From positions 1 to 64,000 of the forward strand of contig NZ_JBJHZZ010000011.1 of assembly GCF_045310675.1 (NCBI RefSeq): DNA of 64,000 bases, in the 5' to 3' direction. Made by a program: the position numbers and the translations under genes. Of the stretch, positions 9,353-17,434 are shown one piece after another. The notes beneath the pieces were generated by a model, which had not been told where the DNA came from, did no database searches, and saw only the letters and a program-made list of their open reading frames with translations. The DNA comes from Clostridium_AT stratigraminis (GTDB lineage Bacteria; Bacillota; Clostridia; Clostridiales; Clostridiaceae). Each line of letters opens with the position of its first letter. The stretch's first letter is position 1.

Positions 9353-9868
9353 TTATACTGCAGTGTTAGTTGGTGGTACAAATACTCTTGCAGCTAATTC
9401 TGTATCCAGCATATATAAGGCTGCGTTATCACTGCCTATACGCTCCAGCTTTTTAATGACTGTGTTTACAGTTGCTTCTTCTTCTACCTGCTCATCTATA
9501 AACCATTTTAAGAAACTCATTGTAGCGTGGTTTCTTTCTTCTGTGGCAGCATCTGCTATAGCATATATATTTCTAGTGTTTGATTTTTCATGCTGAAGAG
9601 CAGCCTTGAAGGCTTCTAGAATTGAGCCATAATCATTTCTTGGTTCTGGATTATTATTTATTCTAACTCTAACATCCATATCCACTAAATAGTCAAAAAA
9701 TTTCATAGCGTGAAATCTTTCTTCTTCTGCCTGAACTCTGAAGAAATTTGCAAAGCCATCTAAGTCTTGATCTGCACAGTAAGCAGACATTGCTAAGTAT
9801 ACATGTTCTGAAAAGAATTCATAATTTATCTGGTTGTTTATTAATTCTGTAAGTTTTTCACTAAACAT
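9353..9868 (-). CDS. ftnA: Ferritin
   Basis: Non-haem, cytoplasmic iron-storage ferritin, about 171 aa, the usual length for FtnA. Counting from the first of two ATGs (9871), the ferroxidase ligands E18, E51 and H54 are present, the latter two in AEEERFH. Further glutamates in the fourth helix (EERNHA, EQVEEEA) complete the site. GGAGG is 4 bases from ATG 9871 and 7 from ATG 9868; I prefer 9868. The gene is monocistronic. The leader holds a perfect 13-bp inverted repeat that may be an operator (9900-9936). Confidence 0.93.
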   Translation of the reverse strand: MFSEKLTELINNQINYEFFSEHVYLAMSAYCADQDLDGFANFFRVQAEEERFHAMKFFDYLVDMDVRVRINNNPEPRNDYGSILEAFKAALQHEKSNTRNIYAIADAATEERNHATMSFLKWFIDEQVEEEATVNTVIKKLERIGSDNAALYMLDTELAARVFVPPTNTAV

Positions 9869-9899
9869 CATATTTCCTCCTAAGTATTAATTTTTTTAT

Positions 9900-9936
9900 T
9901 TATAAATGTAATTGGTAATATTTATTACATTTATAA
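9900..9936 (-). promoter_or_regulatory. Inverted repeat upstream of ferritin, operator candidate
   Basis: A perfect 13-bp inverted repeat, TTATAAATGTAAT (9900-9912) and ATTACATTTATAA (9924-9936), with an 11-base spacer. It lies 30-70 bases ahead of the start codon. TATACT/TATAGT-like -10 hexamers lie next to it. It does not match the Fur consensus and only loosely the PerR consensus. Confidence 0.55.
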
Positions 9937-10010
9937 TACTATAGTATAGCCAGTTTTTAAATAGAGATAACAATAATTTTCAAATTATTAATATTTATTA
10001 ATAATATTAA

Positions 10011-11204
10011 TTAAATGAATAATTTGCCTATGTCTAATACCCCTGCACCCTGACACCACTTACTTATTTCTAGTTCCTTACATGACACCCTTAATAACGA
10101 ACGGATATCTTTAAAGGAAAGGCCTGGTTTACTTTCTAAGAGCAAGGCGCATGCTCCACAGATATAAGCTGCTGCGCAAGAAGTTCCTGAGTAGGTAATA
10201 TAGGGGTTATCTAAAGGGGGTGCATATATTTTTATTCCATTTCTTTCAGAGATAAAAGCTTTATTGGTATTAAGAGAGCAAATGTCCACACAGGCTGCTG
10301 ATAAGTCTGGTTTCTCAAGTTTAGACAAGGGGCCTATGGAAGAGTGTATATAAGGCTTTGGACTAGCAATAGTATCTAAACCGGAAACAGTAATACAATT
10401 AGACAAAGTAGCAATTCCATTAATAGTACCTTCCCCTGGACCGCTGTTTCCGCTTGGAGCTACAATAACAATATTGTTTTTAATAGCTAAATCAAATAAT
10501 TTATTAAAAAGAGTTAGAATAAACTGGTTATAGTCTAAAACTTCAAATGGAAGGCAGAGAATTCTTATATTGAATTCCTCCCTTTCTCTAATTATAAGAT
10601 CTATTGCATACAATATGTCTGATATATAACCCCTTCCAATGCTGTTAAATGCCTTAATTGAATAAATATGGCTGTTTTCTGCTATACCTTTGTACATTCC
10701 CTTTGAAGTATAACCGCTTCCGCAAATTATCCCACTTAAAAAGGTACCATGTCCATTATCGTCATAGGGATACTTAACATTATTAATGACATCCAAAAAT
10801 TTTTTAACCTTGTGGTTAGGATGAATAAGGTCGTTATGAGGATATGTTCCGGTATCTACAAGGCCTATTCCAACACCTTTTCCTGTAAAATTGTACTTTT
10901 CACGAGAACTTATCCCATTTGCACTTAATACACTGCTGCCACACAAAATGGCTGTGGTATCAAAGGATATATGGGATACTTCCGGATACTCTAGCAACCT
11001 TTCAATACTCCCCGCGGATAAATATGCACTTATACAGTTTAAGGAGGGAATTGAATGTATTAGTTCAGCTTTAAAAGATTTTATCTTCTTCTCTATATTT
11101 TCTCTAAGGGTTTTACATTGAATAATTACTCTATAGTGCTTATAGTAATTATTAGATAATGCAATTTTCAAACTAGGATCTAATTTGTTTTTTATAGAGA
11201 ACAA
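10011..11204 (-). CDS. Subtilisin-like serine peptidase (S8 family)
   Basis: Serine protease, 397 aa. The catalytic triad is visible as D117 (GLVDTGTYP), H152 (DDNGHGTF) and S342 (SGTSCAAA), with the oxyanion Asn253 in APSGNSGPG. Residues about 20-85 resemble the inhibitor-type pro-domain (YRVIIQCKTLRENI). I see no signal peptide, so it should act inside the cell or in the spore, like AprX or ISP. The start is TTG 11204, six bases after AGGAGG. Germination proteases of the Csp group are longer; assignment to that group is not supported. The gene stands alone between ferritin and the psp-type operon. Confidence 0.87.
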   Translation of the reverse strand: MFSIKNKLDPSLKIALSNNYYKHYRVIIQCKTLRENIEKKIKSFKAELIHSIPSLNCISAYLSAGSIERLLEYPEVSHISFDTTAILCGSSVLSANGISSREKYNFTGKGVGIGLVDTGTYPHNDLIHPNHKVKKFLDVINNVKYPYDDNGHGTFLSGIICGSGYTSKGMYKGIAENSHIYSIKAFNSIGRGYISDILYAIDLIIREREEFNIRILCLPFEVLDYNQFILTLFNKLFDLAIKNNIVIVAPSGNSGPGEGTINGIATLSNCITVSGLDTIASPKPYIHSSIGPLSKLEKPDLSAACVDICSLNTNKAFISERNGIKIYAPPLDNPYITYSGTSCAAAYICGACALLLESKPGLSFKDIRSLLRVSCKELEISKWCQGAGVLDIGKLFI

Positions 11205-11280
11205 ATGAAGCCTCCTGAAAAAATGGTTCCATAATATATTATGTTTATTTTATAATATTGATACAAATTATAAAATAAAA

Positions 11281-11302
11281 GGTTTTGCCATTAGGCAAAA
11301 CC
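11281..11302 (-). terminator. Terminator of the psp-type operon
   Basis: A 9-bp stem GGTTTTGCC (11281-11289) with GGCAAAACC (11294-11302), loop ATTA. Read on the minus strand it is followed by a T-rich tract (bases below 11281), so it ends the operon coming from 13.3 kb. Confidence 0.8.
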
Positions 11303-11325
11303 AATTTTATAATTATTAATTTAAG

Positions 11326-11979
11326 TTATTGCTCTACACTCTGAAAGGTGGAAACAATAAAATCAAATTCTTCTCCATCAGTAATCTCACCATAGCTGTC
11401 CTCTGAGATACCAGGGTAATAATAAAGTATAAATTTCTCCTCTGTTCTCAAATTCTTAATTATTATATACTTTTGATCCTTTAGAGCATTTTGAAGTGTA
11501 GCCAGTACATTAAATCTGTCTATATCTCCAGTTTTATCATTATTTAAAGTTAAGATCCAATTATCATGTATAGTCACATTTATTTTTTCATGATCACAGA
11601 AAACTATTCTTGAATTTTCGCGACAGCCAAGGCAACCGTCAAATTTGTTCTCGGTGCAGTTCCTATAAACACATTCACTGCAGTGTTCCAGCTGATTTAA
11701 GCTATCAGCATTATCGTGTTTATAAGAATTTAAAAGGTCAATATATTTGTCATCATTAAAGAAACTAAGGAAGCCACCTTTTTTGTGAGCTTCTCTTTCA
11801 GCTGTTTCTATAAGATCAATATACCTTTTAAGAACAGAAAGCTTGGTAACATATTTTCTTTTATTAAGTTCACCATTTTCTAAAAACGGAGAAATATTGT
11901 CTACAGCGTAGGTAAGGTCCACATAGACCTTACCATAACGCTCTCTTTCATGTTTTAGGAAATCTTCAGCTCTTCCCAT
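11326..11979 (-). CDS. Uncharacterised cysteine-cluster protein of the psp-type operon
   Basis: I do not recognise the family. The 217-aa protein is soluble, with an N-terminal helical part (about 1-100). A compact cysteine cluster follows around residues 100-130 (CSECVYRNCTENKFDGCLGC with one more Cys in VFCDHEK) that looks able to bind zinc or an Fe-S cluster. The C-terminal half is a mixed beta domain. The gene lies 11 bases after pspA and ends at a terminator, so it is the last gene of the operon. By position it probably works with PspA at the membrane under stress. Confidence 0.7.
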   Translation of the reverse strand: MGRAEDFLKHERERYGKVYVDLTYAVDNISPFLENGELNKRKYVTKLSVLKRYIDLIETAEREAHKKGGFLSFFNDDKYIDLLNSYKHDNADSLNQLEHCSECVYRNCTENKFDGCLGCRENSRIVFCDHEKINVTIHDNWILTLNNDKTGDIDRFNVLATLQNALKDQKYIIIKNLRTEEKFILYYYPGISEDSYGEITDGEEFDFIVSTFQSVEQ

Positions 11980-11990
11980 GCAATCACCTA

Positions 11991-12635
11991 TTATTTATAT
12001 TTTTTTAATTCTTCATCAAGATCTACTTCATTAAGCTCTTTAAATTCATCTTCAAGAGATGTATCTGTCTTTAATTCTCCAAGACCTTCAGCATAAGCTT
12101 CCTTCTTTTGAATTTTTCTTTCAATGTCCTCTACGCTTATTTTGTTGCTCTTAGTTTCTACATTTGCAAGTATTTCATTTACTTTGCCACTAGCTTCTGC
12201 ATTATTATATCTTGCTGCAGCTTCGTCTCTATATCTTCTCGTCTTTTCTATTTCTTCCTCTAATTCTTTTAGCTTTGCTTTTACTGAATCTGCCTTTTGT
12301 CTGGCTTCTTCAAAGCTAACCTTTAAGCCGCTATAACTCTTATCAGCCTCAAGTTTTTTTGCAAGAGCTTTTTTAGCTAATTCTTCATTACCCTTACTCA
12401 TAGCAAGTTTAACTTTTTCATCGAAATCCTTAGATTCTTTTTCTGCAGCCTCCATTTTCTTTTCAATTTCATGAACATTACCAAGAATTTGAGCAGATGA
12501 AAGTTTTGCATTGTTTAAGATTTCTTCCATATCCCTTACCTTCTGATCAAGTAGTTCAATTGGGTTCTCCATATCGTCAATTGCACTGTTTACCTTTGCC
12601 CTAAAGATGTTGGACATTCTTCCGAATACTCCCAT
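11991..12635 (-). CDS. pspA: PspA/IM30 (Vipp1) family membrane-stress protein
   Basis: Peripheral membrane protein expected to form ESCRT-III-like assemblies that protect a damaged membrane. It starts with MGVFGRMSNIFRAKVN, the usual amphipathic helix a, followed by MENPIELLDQKVRDMEE and long coiled coils through residue 170, 214 aa in all. The frame extends 16 codons further upstream, but AAGGAGGA is placed for ATG 12635 and the family starts there. It is the middle gene of a three-gene operon with a Ser-rich membrane protein and a Cys-cluster protein. I see no PspF or PspC homologue nearby. Confidence 0.92.
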   Translation of the reverse strand: MGVFGRMSNIFRAKVNSAIDDMENPIELLDQKVRDMEEILNNAKLSSAQILGNVHEIEKKMEAAEKESKDFDEKVKLAMSKGNEELAKKALAKKLEADKSYSGLKVSFEEARQKADSVKAKLKELEEEIEKTRRYRDEAAARYNNAEASGKVNEILANVETKSNKISVEDIERKIQKKEAYAEGLGELKTDTSLEDEFKELNEVDLDEELKKYK

Positions 12636-12721
12636 TTTAAAAATCCTCCTTAAAATTTTAATAAATAATTTGTGCTTACACACATTTTGTTTGTAAGTTT
12701 AATGTAAAAGTCCATTTTGGA

Positions 12722-13297
12722 CTAGTACCTTCTTCTTGAATTTTTTATTATCTTATAGATAACAATTATTACGATTATTGTTAGTATAAGTCTAATAATA
12801 CTGCTGAAAATATTTCCTACAGCCTGAATTGGACTGTAGTAGCCTCCATAATAGGAATTATGAGATCCCCATGGAATAGGAATTGGTATTGGTAATATAC
12901 TTCTTTTGGTGCCGCTTGAGCTGGAAGTTCCTCCTGTGTTTCCTGAAGAACTCTTTGGAGCAGTGCTAAAGCCTCCTGATTTAAATCCTCCAGAAGATGA
13001 TTTCGAAGAACTAGAGCTGCTAGAAGATGATTTACTAGAACTAGAATTTCCAGGAAAGGACTTAGGAGTACTGTAACTACCAGATTTAAACCCACTTGAA
13101 GAAGATTTAGAGCTGCTAAAGCTGCTGGAAGATTTAAAACCTCCTGATTTACCTGCGGCATATACAATGCTATAATGCCTATCCCCTTTAAAGTTATTTA
13201 AAAATGCAGGTGATAAAACATCAACTGATATAAAGAGAACAGCCAAAATAATACTGAACAATAGTCTATTTTTTTTATTAATTTCCTTCACCCCCAA
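12722..13297 (-). CDS. Ser/Gly-rich low-complexity membrane protein
   Basis: I do not recognise a family. There is an N-terminal signal or membrane segment (about residues 12-32). A long extracellular low-complexity part follows, with repeated GGFKSG and runs of serine (about 50-130), then IPIPIPWGS, a Tyr/Gly patch and a C-terminal transmembrane helix (about 163-185) ending in basic residues. This layout resembles the tails of TPM-type or YgcG-like membrane proteins without the TPM domain. It is the first gene of the operon with pspA. The start is uncertain: TTG 13297 and GTG 13291 lack a well-spaced ribosome site, and GGGGGTGAAGG lies inside the reading frame. Confidence 0.7.
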   Translation of the reverse strand: MGVKEINKKNRLLFSIILAVLFISVDVLSPAFLNNFKGDRHYSIVYAAGKSGGFKSSSSFSSSKSSSSGFKSGSYSTPKSFPGNSSSSKSSSSSSSSSKSSSGGFKSGGFSTAPKSSSGNTGGTSSSSGTKRSILPIPIPIPWGSHNSYYGGYYSPIQAVGNIFSSIIRLILTIIVIIVIYKIIKNSRRRY

Positions 13298-13663
13298 GAA
13301 AAAGTAATATAATGTAATTATACAGCTTTTTATATAAACTTCATATTCAATATTTATTCCTTATGCATTTGATTATGATTAAATTTGTTTCAGATAACTT
13401 ATGTTTTAATTATAGGTTATACAATACTATATTACAAGTATAATATTAACCTATATAATGCATATTAAAACCATTTGATTTATTTGTTCAATTGTACCTT
13501 AATATATCTCCCATTATCTCCTATTTTCTTTAAATTTAAAAATAATTTCTTACAGAATATAACTTGTAATGGGTTTATTAGTAACTTATAATATAAGTAA
13601 GTAAATTAATGAGAGATCTTTAAATTATTTATTATATAAATATAATATGAAGGAGGAGTAAAG
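13298..13663. other. Divergent intergenic region, AT-rich
   Basis: 366 bases between the psp-type operon (-) and the DUF1836 gene (+). The right side carries one good sigma-A promoter (13564-13592). The left side must hold the psp promoter, but no hexamer pair stands out. No open reading frame or strong hairpin was seen. Confidence 0.6.
13564..13592 (+). promoter_or_regulatory. Sigma-A promoter of the DUF1836 gene
   Basis: TTGTAA (13564-13569), 17 bases, TATAAT (13587-13592). Predicted start of transcription near 13600, about 64 bases before the start codon. Confidence 0.7.
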
Positions 13664-14260
13664 ATGGAGGATAACAGGAAATATGGAATAGACTTTATAA
13701 AGAAAATGGCTGCTGACATCTCAAGTAACACAATAGTATCCTACGATGATTTGCCCAGGTATGATTTATTTTTATCACAGGTAATAGATTTTCTAAATGA
13801 TAAATTCGAGGATGAAAAATACACCACTAATATTGTACAAAATTATATAAAGGGAGAAGTAATATCAAAGCCTGAAGACGGAAAGAAAAGGGGCTATACC
13901 AAGGATCATCTGGCACAGCTTTTATTATTAAGTTATATGAGGCCAATTCTTACAACTGAAGAAATAAAAAAAGTTTTCAAGCTTGCTTTTAATAATATTA
14001 ATAATAATAGTGATGATATTATTTCTTGGAAAATGGCCTACAAGGTTTTTTCAAATCTTCAAGAAGAGATGTTTCAAAACTTTCTTAAGGAAGACCATTT
14101 TAAAGAAGATATAATTAATGATTTAATTAGTGACAGTGAGCTTAGGGAAGAGGATAAAGAAAGAATAGAAGTCTTTTTAATAGTCATGACTTTAATAGCT
14201 GAGGCTAGTGCAATTAAAAAACTTGCTAAGAAAATAATTGATGAATACAATCAAGAATAA
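13664..14260 (+). CDS. DUF1836 protein, predicted DNA-binding regulator
   Basis: DUF1836 family, 198 aa. The family signature is visible: LPRYDLFLSQVIDFLNDKF (residues about 28-46), then YTTNIVQNYIKGEVISKP and GYTKDHLAQLLLLSYMRPILTTEEI, which resembles a MerR-like helix-turn-helix with a short wing. The rest is helical and acidic. Targets are unknown. ATG 13664 has AAGGAGGAG eight bases upstream. The sulfurtransferase gene follows 57 bases later on the same strand, probably in one transcript. Confidence 0.82.
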   Translation: MEDNRKYGIDFIKKMAADISSNTIVSYDDLPRYDLFLSQVIDFLNDKFEDEKYTTNIVQNYIKGEVISKPEDGKKRGYTKDHLAQLLLLSYMRPILTTEEIKKVFKLAFNNINNNSDDIISWKMAYKVFSNLQEEMFQNFLKEDHFKEDIINDLISDSELREEDKERIEVFLIVMTLIAEASAIKKLAKKIIDEYNQE

Positions 14261-14317
14261 ATTAATATCTGAAAATGTAAAGATTTTTAAAGTTAAACTT
14301 AAGTGAAAGGTGAGAAT

Positions 14318-15154
14318 ATGAGTAATTTAGTTACACCGAAATGGCTTTATGAACATCTTAAAAATAATGACTTAGTTATAGCAGACTGCAGAGCGGATTT
14401 GTTTGATAAGGATTATGGCAGAAGAGTCTATGATGAAGGTCACATTGAAGGAGCACAATTTATAGAGGTAAAAAAAGATTTAGCAGGAGAAGTTAAAGAG
14501 TATGGTGGCAGAAGTCCTATGCCGTCACTTAAGGTATTTAAAGAAAAACTTGAGGATATAGGCATAGATAAGAGCAAGATAGTGGTTGCTTATGATGAGG
14601 CACAACTAGCAGGTGCAGAAAGATTTTGGTGGATGCTAAAGTATATAGGACATGATAAGGTGTATGTTTTAAATGGCGGAATAAGGGCTTGGCAAAGAGA
14701 TGCTTATCCGTTAACTACGAAAGTAAAGAAAAATGAAATTGGAAAAATTGAATTAAGACTTGATAAAAGCTTAATTGCGGATATAAGTGAAGTTAGAAAT
14801 AACATGAGTAAGGAAGGCTTTATTATAGTTGATTCCAGGGCAAAGGAAAGATATAAGGGAGATATTGAGCCAATAGATAAAAAGGCAGGACATATTCCTG
14901 GAGCTGTGAATTATTATTGGAAGGATGTATTAAAAGAAAACGGTGAATTTCGATCAAAAGAAGATTTAGAAGTTCATTTTAGAATGCTCAAGGGATATAA
15001 AAATATTACTTTGCAATGCGGTTCAGGCATAGATGCCTGCGGCAACTTCATAGCAATGAGCGAAATAAATATGAAGCCTAAGCTCTATGTGGGCAGCTGG
15101 AGCGATTGGGTAAGCTATGATAATAATCCAGTAGCAGTAGGTGAAAAGCCTTAA
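14318..15154 (+). CDS. Thiosulfate/3-mercaptopyruvate sulfurtransferase (two-domain rhodanese)
   Basis: Transfers sulfane sulfur to an acceptor thiol or cyanide in the cytoplasm. Two rhodanese domains are present: residues about 5-120 (inactive half with DEAQLAGAERFWWMLKYIGH) and about 150-275, with the catalytic Cys in LQCGSGIDAC. The CGSG type of loop is nearer to 3-mercaptopyruvate than to thiosulfate enzymes, but the substrate cannot be fixed from sequence. The frame opens at GTG 14303; ATG 14318 follows AAAGGTGAG and is chosen (279 aa, family length). Confidence 0.9.
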   Translation: MSNLVTPKWLYEHLKNNDLVIADCRADLFDKDYGRRVYDEGHIEGAQFIEVKKDLAGEVKEYGGRSPMPSLKVFKEKLEDIGIDKSKIVVAYDEAQLAGAERFWWMLKYIGHDKVYVLNGGIRAWQRDAYPLTTKVKKNEIGKIELRLDKSLIADISEVRNNMSKEGFIIVDSRAKERYKGDIEPIDKKAGHIPGAVNYYWKDVLKENGEFRSKEDLEVHFRMLKGYKNITLQCGSGIDACGNFIAMSEINMKPKLYVGSWSDWVSYDNNPVAVGEKP

Positions 15155-15184
15155 AAAATACAAATAAAGATGCAAATGCGATAC

Positions 15185-15370
15185 AATATATAAAATATGC
15201 TACATGAGCTAATCGCTGTGAAAGAAGCTCTAAGCTCAGATTAGCCACAAAACCAAGTGTTTTCGTAAATTCATTTCATTCAGACGAACAACACTAAGGC
15301 TTTGTGGCTATTCTTTCGTTAAGAGCTTCTATCTCTCGCTATATGCTCGTTCCACATATTTAATATATTT
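15185..15370. repeat. 186-bp near-symmetric palindrome (MITE-like or structured RNA)
   Basis: The two halves are imperfect reverse complements over the whole length. Outer ends AATATATAAAATATG (15185-15199) and CATATTTAATATATT (15355-15369) match. Further in, GAGC and AGAAGCTCT pair with their partners at about 15324-15350. AGCCACAAA (from 15243) pairs with the GGCTTTGTGGCT part (15298-15309). AGTGTT pairs with AACACT and TCGT with ACGA around an apical loop at about 15267-15283. Nothing in it codes. It fills the gap between the rhodanese and yhaM genes. No other copy was noticed in the window. Confidence 0.75.
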
Positions 15371-15485
15371 TCACTAAATTTCATATTATTTATTAATAAA
15401 ATTTATTTCAAATTTGGATAGAATCTTTAACAGTGTGAAAAATAATATGGAGGTGTATAAGTTTTAAGAGGAAAGGTGGAAAAAG

Positions 15486-16382
15486 ATGAAATCTGCATTT
15501 GTTAAGGATTTAAAGAATAAAGAAATTATAGATGGCACTTTTATGATAATGAAGATTCTTGCTAAAGAAGGAAAGAACTTAACTGTCTACATAGGAGATA
15601 AGACTGGGGATTTAAAGGCAAGAATTACAGAAGCCGATGATAATTTAAAGGTTGGAGACGTTATTAATATAAGAGGCAATAATAACTTTGAACTACTGGT
15701 AACAAAATATAAAAGAGAAAGCAGATTTAATTTAGATGATTTTTTACCTTGCTTAAGTAAACCCCTTGAAGAAATATTAAGTGAGATGGATAAGATCTCC
15801 AAGGAGGAATTTAAAACAACGGAATGCAAGGCCTTAAATGATTATTTCTTTAATAATGAGACTTTTGTAGAAAGGTTTAAAAGAGGGATAGGTGGACTTA
15901 ATCAGCATCATAATTATATAGGAGGTCTAGCAGAACATACTCTGAATGTAATGTACATGGCCAAGGCAATTGCCTATAGATATGACTGCAGGTACAAAGA
16001 CCTAGCAATTCTTTCTGCAAAACTTCATGATATAGGAAAAATAGAAGAATATAATGTAGATGGTCCTTTTTCTGTTTCTACGAGAGGTGAAATGGAAGGA
16101 CATATAGTTATAGGAATAACAATGCTACAGGAAGCTTTTAAAGCCGGAGGAGATATTTATAGTGAAGATTTTAAAAATAGGGTAAAAGGTTGTATAGTTC
16201 AGCATCATGGCAAAGTGGAATTCGGATCTCCTAAAACCCCCAATACAGAGGAAGCCTTTATTGTCCATTATGCTGATTTTGTAGATGCAACCTTTAATAA
16301 ATTAGGTCAGGTAAAGGATAAAACCGAACTAGATGCTTGGTCTGAATATGACAGAAGAATAGGGACTAGATTGCTGCATTAA
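15486..16382 (+). CDS. yhaM: YhaM-type 3'-5' exoribonuclease (OB-fold plus HD domain)
   Basis: Metal-dependent 3'-5' exonuclease of the YhaM family. The N-terminal OB-fold covers residues about 1-90. The HD hydrolase domain is about 130-270, with GLAEHTLNVMYMA, the HD pair in AKLHDIGKIEEY, and later histidines in GHIVIG and VQHHGKVE. 298 aa is close to the usual 310. ATG 15486 has AGGAAAGGTGG just ahead. The gene stands alone, 330 bases after the rhodanese gene with the palindrome between them. Likely role: RNA turnover or trimming of single-stranded 3' ends. Confidence 0.88.
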   Translation: MKSAFVKDLKNKEIIDGTFMIMKILAKEGKNLTVYIGDKTGDLKARITEADDNLKVGDVINIRGNNNFELLVTKYKRESRFNLDDFLPCLSKPLEEILSEMDKISKEEFKTTECKALNDYFFNNETFVERFKRGIGGLNQHHNYIGGLAEHTLNVMYMAKAIAYRYDCRYKDLAILSAKLHDIGKIEEYNVDGPFSVSTRGEMEGHIVIGITMLQEAFKAGGDIYSEDFKNRVKGCIVQHHGKVEFGSPKTPNTEEAFIVHYADFVDATFNKLGQVKDKTELDAWSEYDRRIGTRLLH

Positions 16383-16597
16383 TTAAGAATTAACTAATTC
16401 TATTTTCAGTATAAATGTATTTATCATTTTCAATAGTAATTATAAGAAGATTCAAAAAAACCCTATAAAAACTATAAATATTCATAAAAATGACTGGTTA
16501 ACCAATAAGTTACTGTTAATTAACAAATTCTTAACAATATCATGATATTATTATATTAAGAAGTTAGATCCCCCTTAGAGATAATTTCTAAACATAA
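16383..16597. other. Non-coding region after yhaM
   Basis: AT-rich. TTAACA and TATATT-like hexamers near 16523-16555 could form a weak promoter for a short transcript ending at the terminator at 16598. No open reading frame is visible. The alternative is simply a long 3' untranslated region of yhaM. Confidence 0.4.
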
Positions 16598-16634
16598 AGG
16601 TGTTAGACTATGTGTACTAACACCTATTTTTTTT
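16598..16634 (+). terminator. Terminator between yhaM and the ABC transporter operon
   Basis: A 9-bp stem AGGTGTTAG (16598-16606) with CTAACACCT (16617-16625), 10-base loop, then eight T (16627-16634). It lies 216 bases beyond the yhaM stop. Confidence 0.8.
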
Positions 16635-16690
16635 ATTTTATATAAAATTATGTAATTACATCTCAAAAGCTAGTTAGAACTTCATAAATT

Positions 16691-17434
16691 TTATGCCTTC
16701 CATTTACATATTACCTCTTCAAGTATATCAATTAAGATAAATAAAAAGAAACCAAGAAGACTTATTACAAGTATACCAGCATACATGCTTATGTAATCAA
16801 TTCTAGTCCAAGCATCAAGTATATAATAACCAATTCCATATTGTGTTCCATAGCCTTCAGCAAAAAATAAAATAGAAAGAGCTGTACCTACGGATAATCT
16901 TAAGTTAGTCAATAATTCTGGCATAATAGCAGGGAGAGTTATGTTTGTAAAAATCTGAAGCCTAGAAGCACCCAGACTTTTTATAGGGTTATAGGTTTCC
17001 TCTGGAATATTTATTACTGCGTCTCTCACTGCAACAATAATTTGAAATATCAATATCAATACTATAATAATTACCTTGGAGGAATCTCCAAGACCAAATA
17101 ATAACATTACAACTGGCAGCAAAGCTGTTTTAGGTATAGGATATGTAAAATAGACTAAAGGATTTAATATTTTATTCCAAAGCTTAGAATAAGCCATTGT
17201 AAGGCCTATGGCTACTCCAAGCACCAAAGAAATAATAAGTCCATAGGATACTCTATATAAGCTTACCAAAACATGCAGGTATAATTTTTCACCATATAGA
17301 TTAGTTAAATTAAAATATATGTCAGTAGGTTTTGGAAGTACTCTCATATTAATTACTACAGCAAGAATATACCATAAGATATTAAATAATATAAAGCCCT
17401 CTATAAAAAGCTTAATTTTCTTTTTTACCTTCAT
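16691..17434 (-). CDS. ABC transporter permease, NitT/TauT-like (SsuC family)
   Basis: Inner-membrane permease with about six helices. The EAA-type loop is visible around NPIKSLGASRLQIFTNITLPAIMPELLTNLRL in the middle third. It is the last gene of the transporter set with the ATPase and the binding lipoprotein upstream. GTG 17443 is the longest start; ATG 17434 overlaps the TGA of the ATPase gene (ATGA) and has AGGGTGG at good spacing, so I choose it (247 aa). The substrate is unknown. The family carries nitrate, taurine, alkanesulfonates, thiamine precursors and aromatic acids; the neighbours UbiA and UbiD suggest an aromatic precursor. Confidence 0.88.
   Translation of the reverse strand: MKVKKKIKLFIEGFILFNILWYILAVVINMRVLPKPTDIYFNLTNLYGEKLYLHVLVSLYRVSYGLIISLVLGVAIGLTMAYSKLWNKILNPLVYFTYPIPKTALLPVVMLLFGLGDSSKVIIIVLILIFQIIVAVRDAVINIPEETYNPIKSLGASRLQIFTNITLPAIMPELLTNLRLSVGTALSILFFAEGYGTQYGIGYYILDAWTRIDYISMYAGILVISLLGFFLFILIDILEEVICKWKA

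Noticed and set aside
12817..13167. Leucine-rich 116-residue frame overlapping the Ser-rich gene
   Set aside because: It is an alternative frame of Ser-rich codons (TCA/AGC shifted), with no ribosome site.
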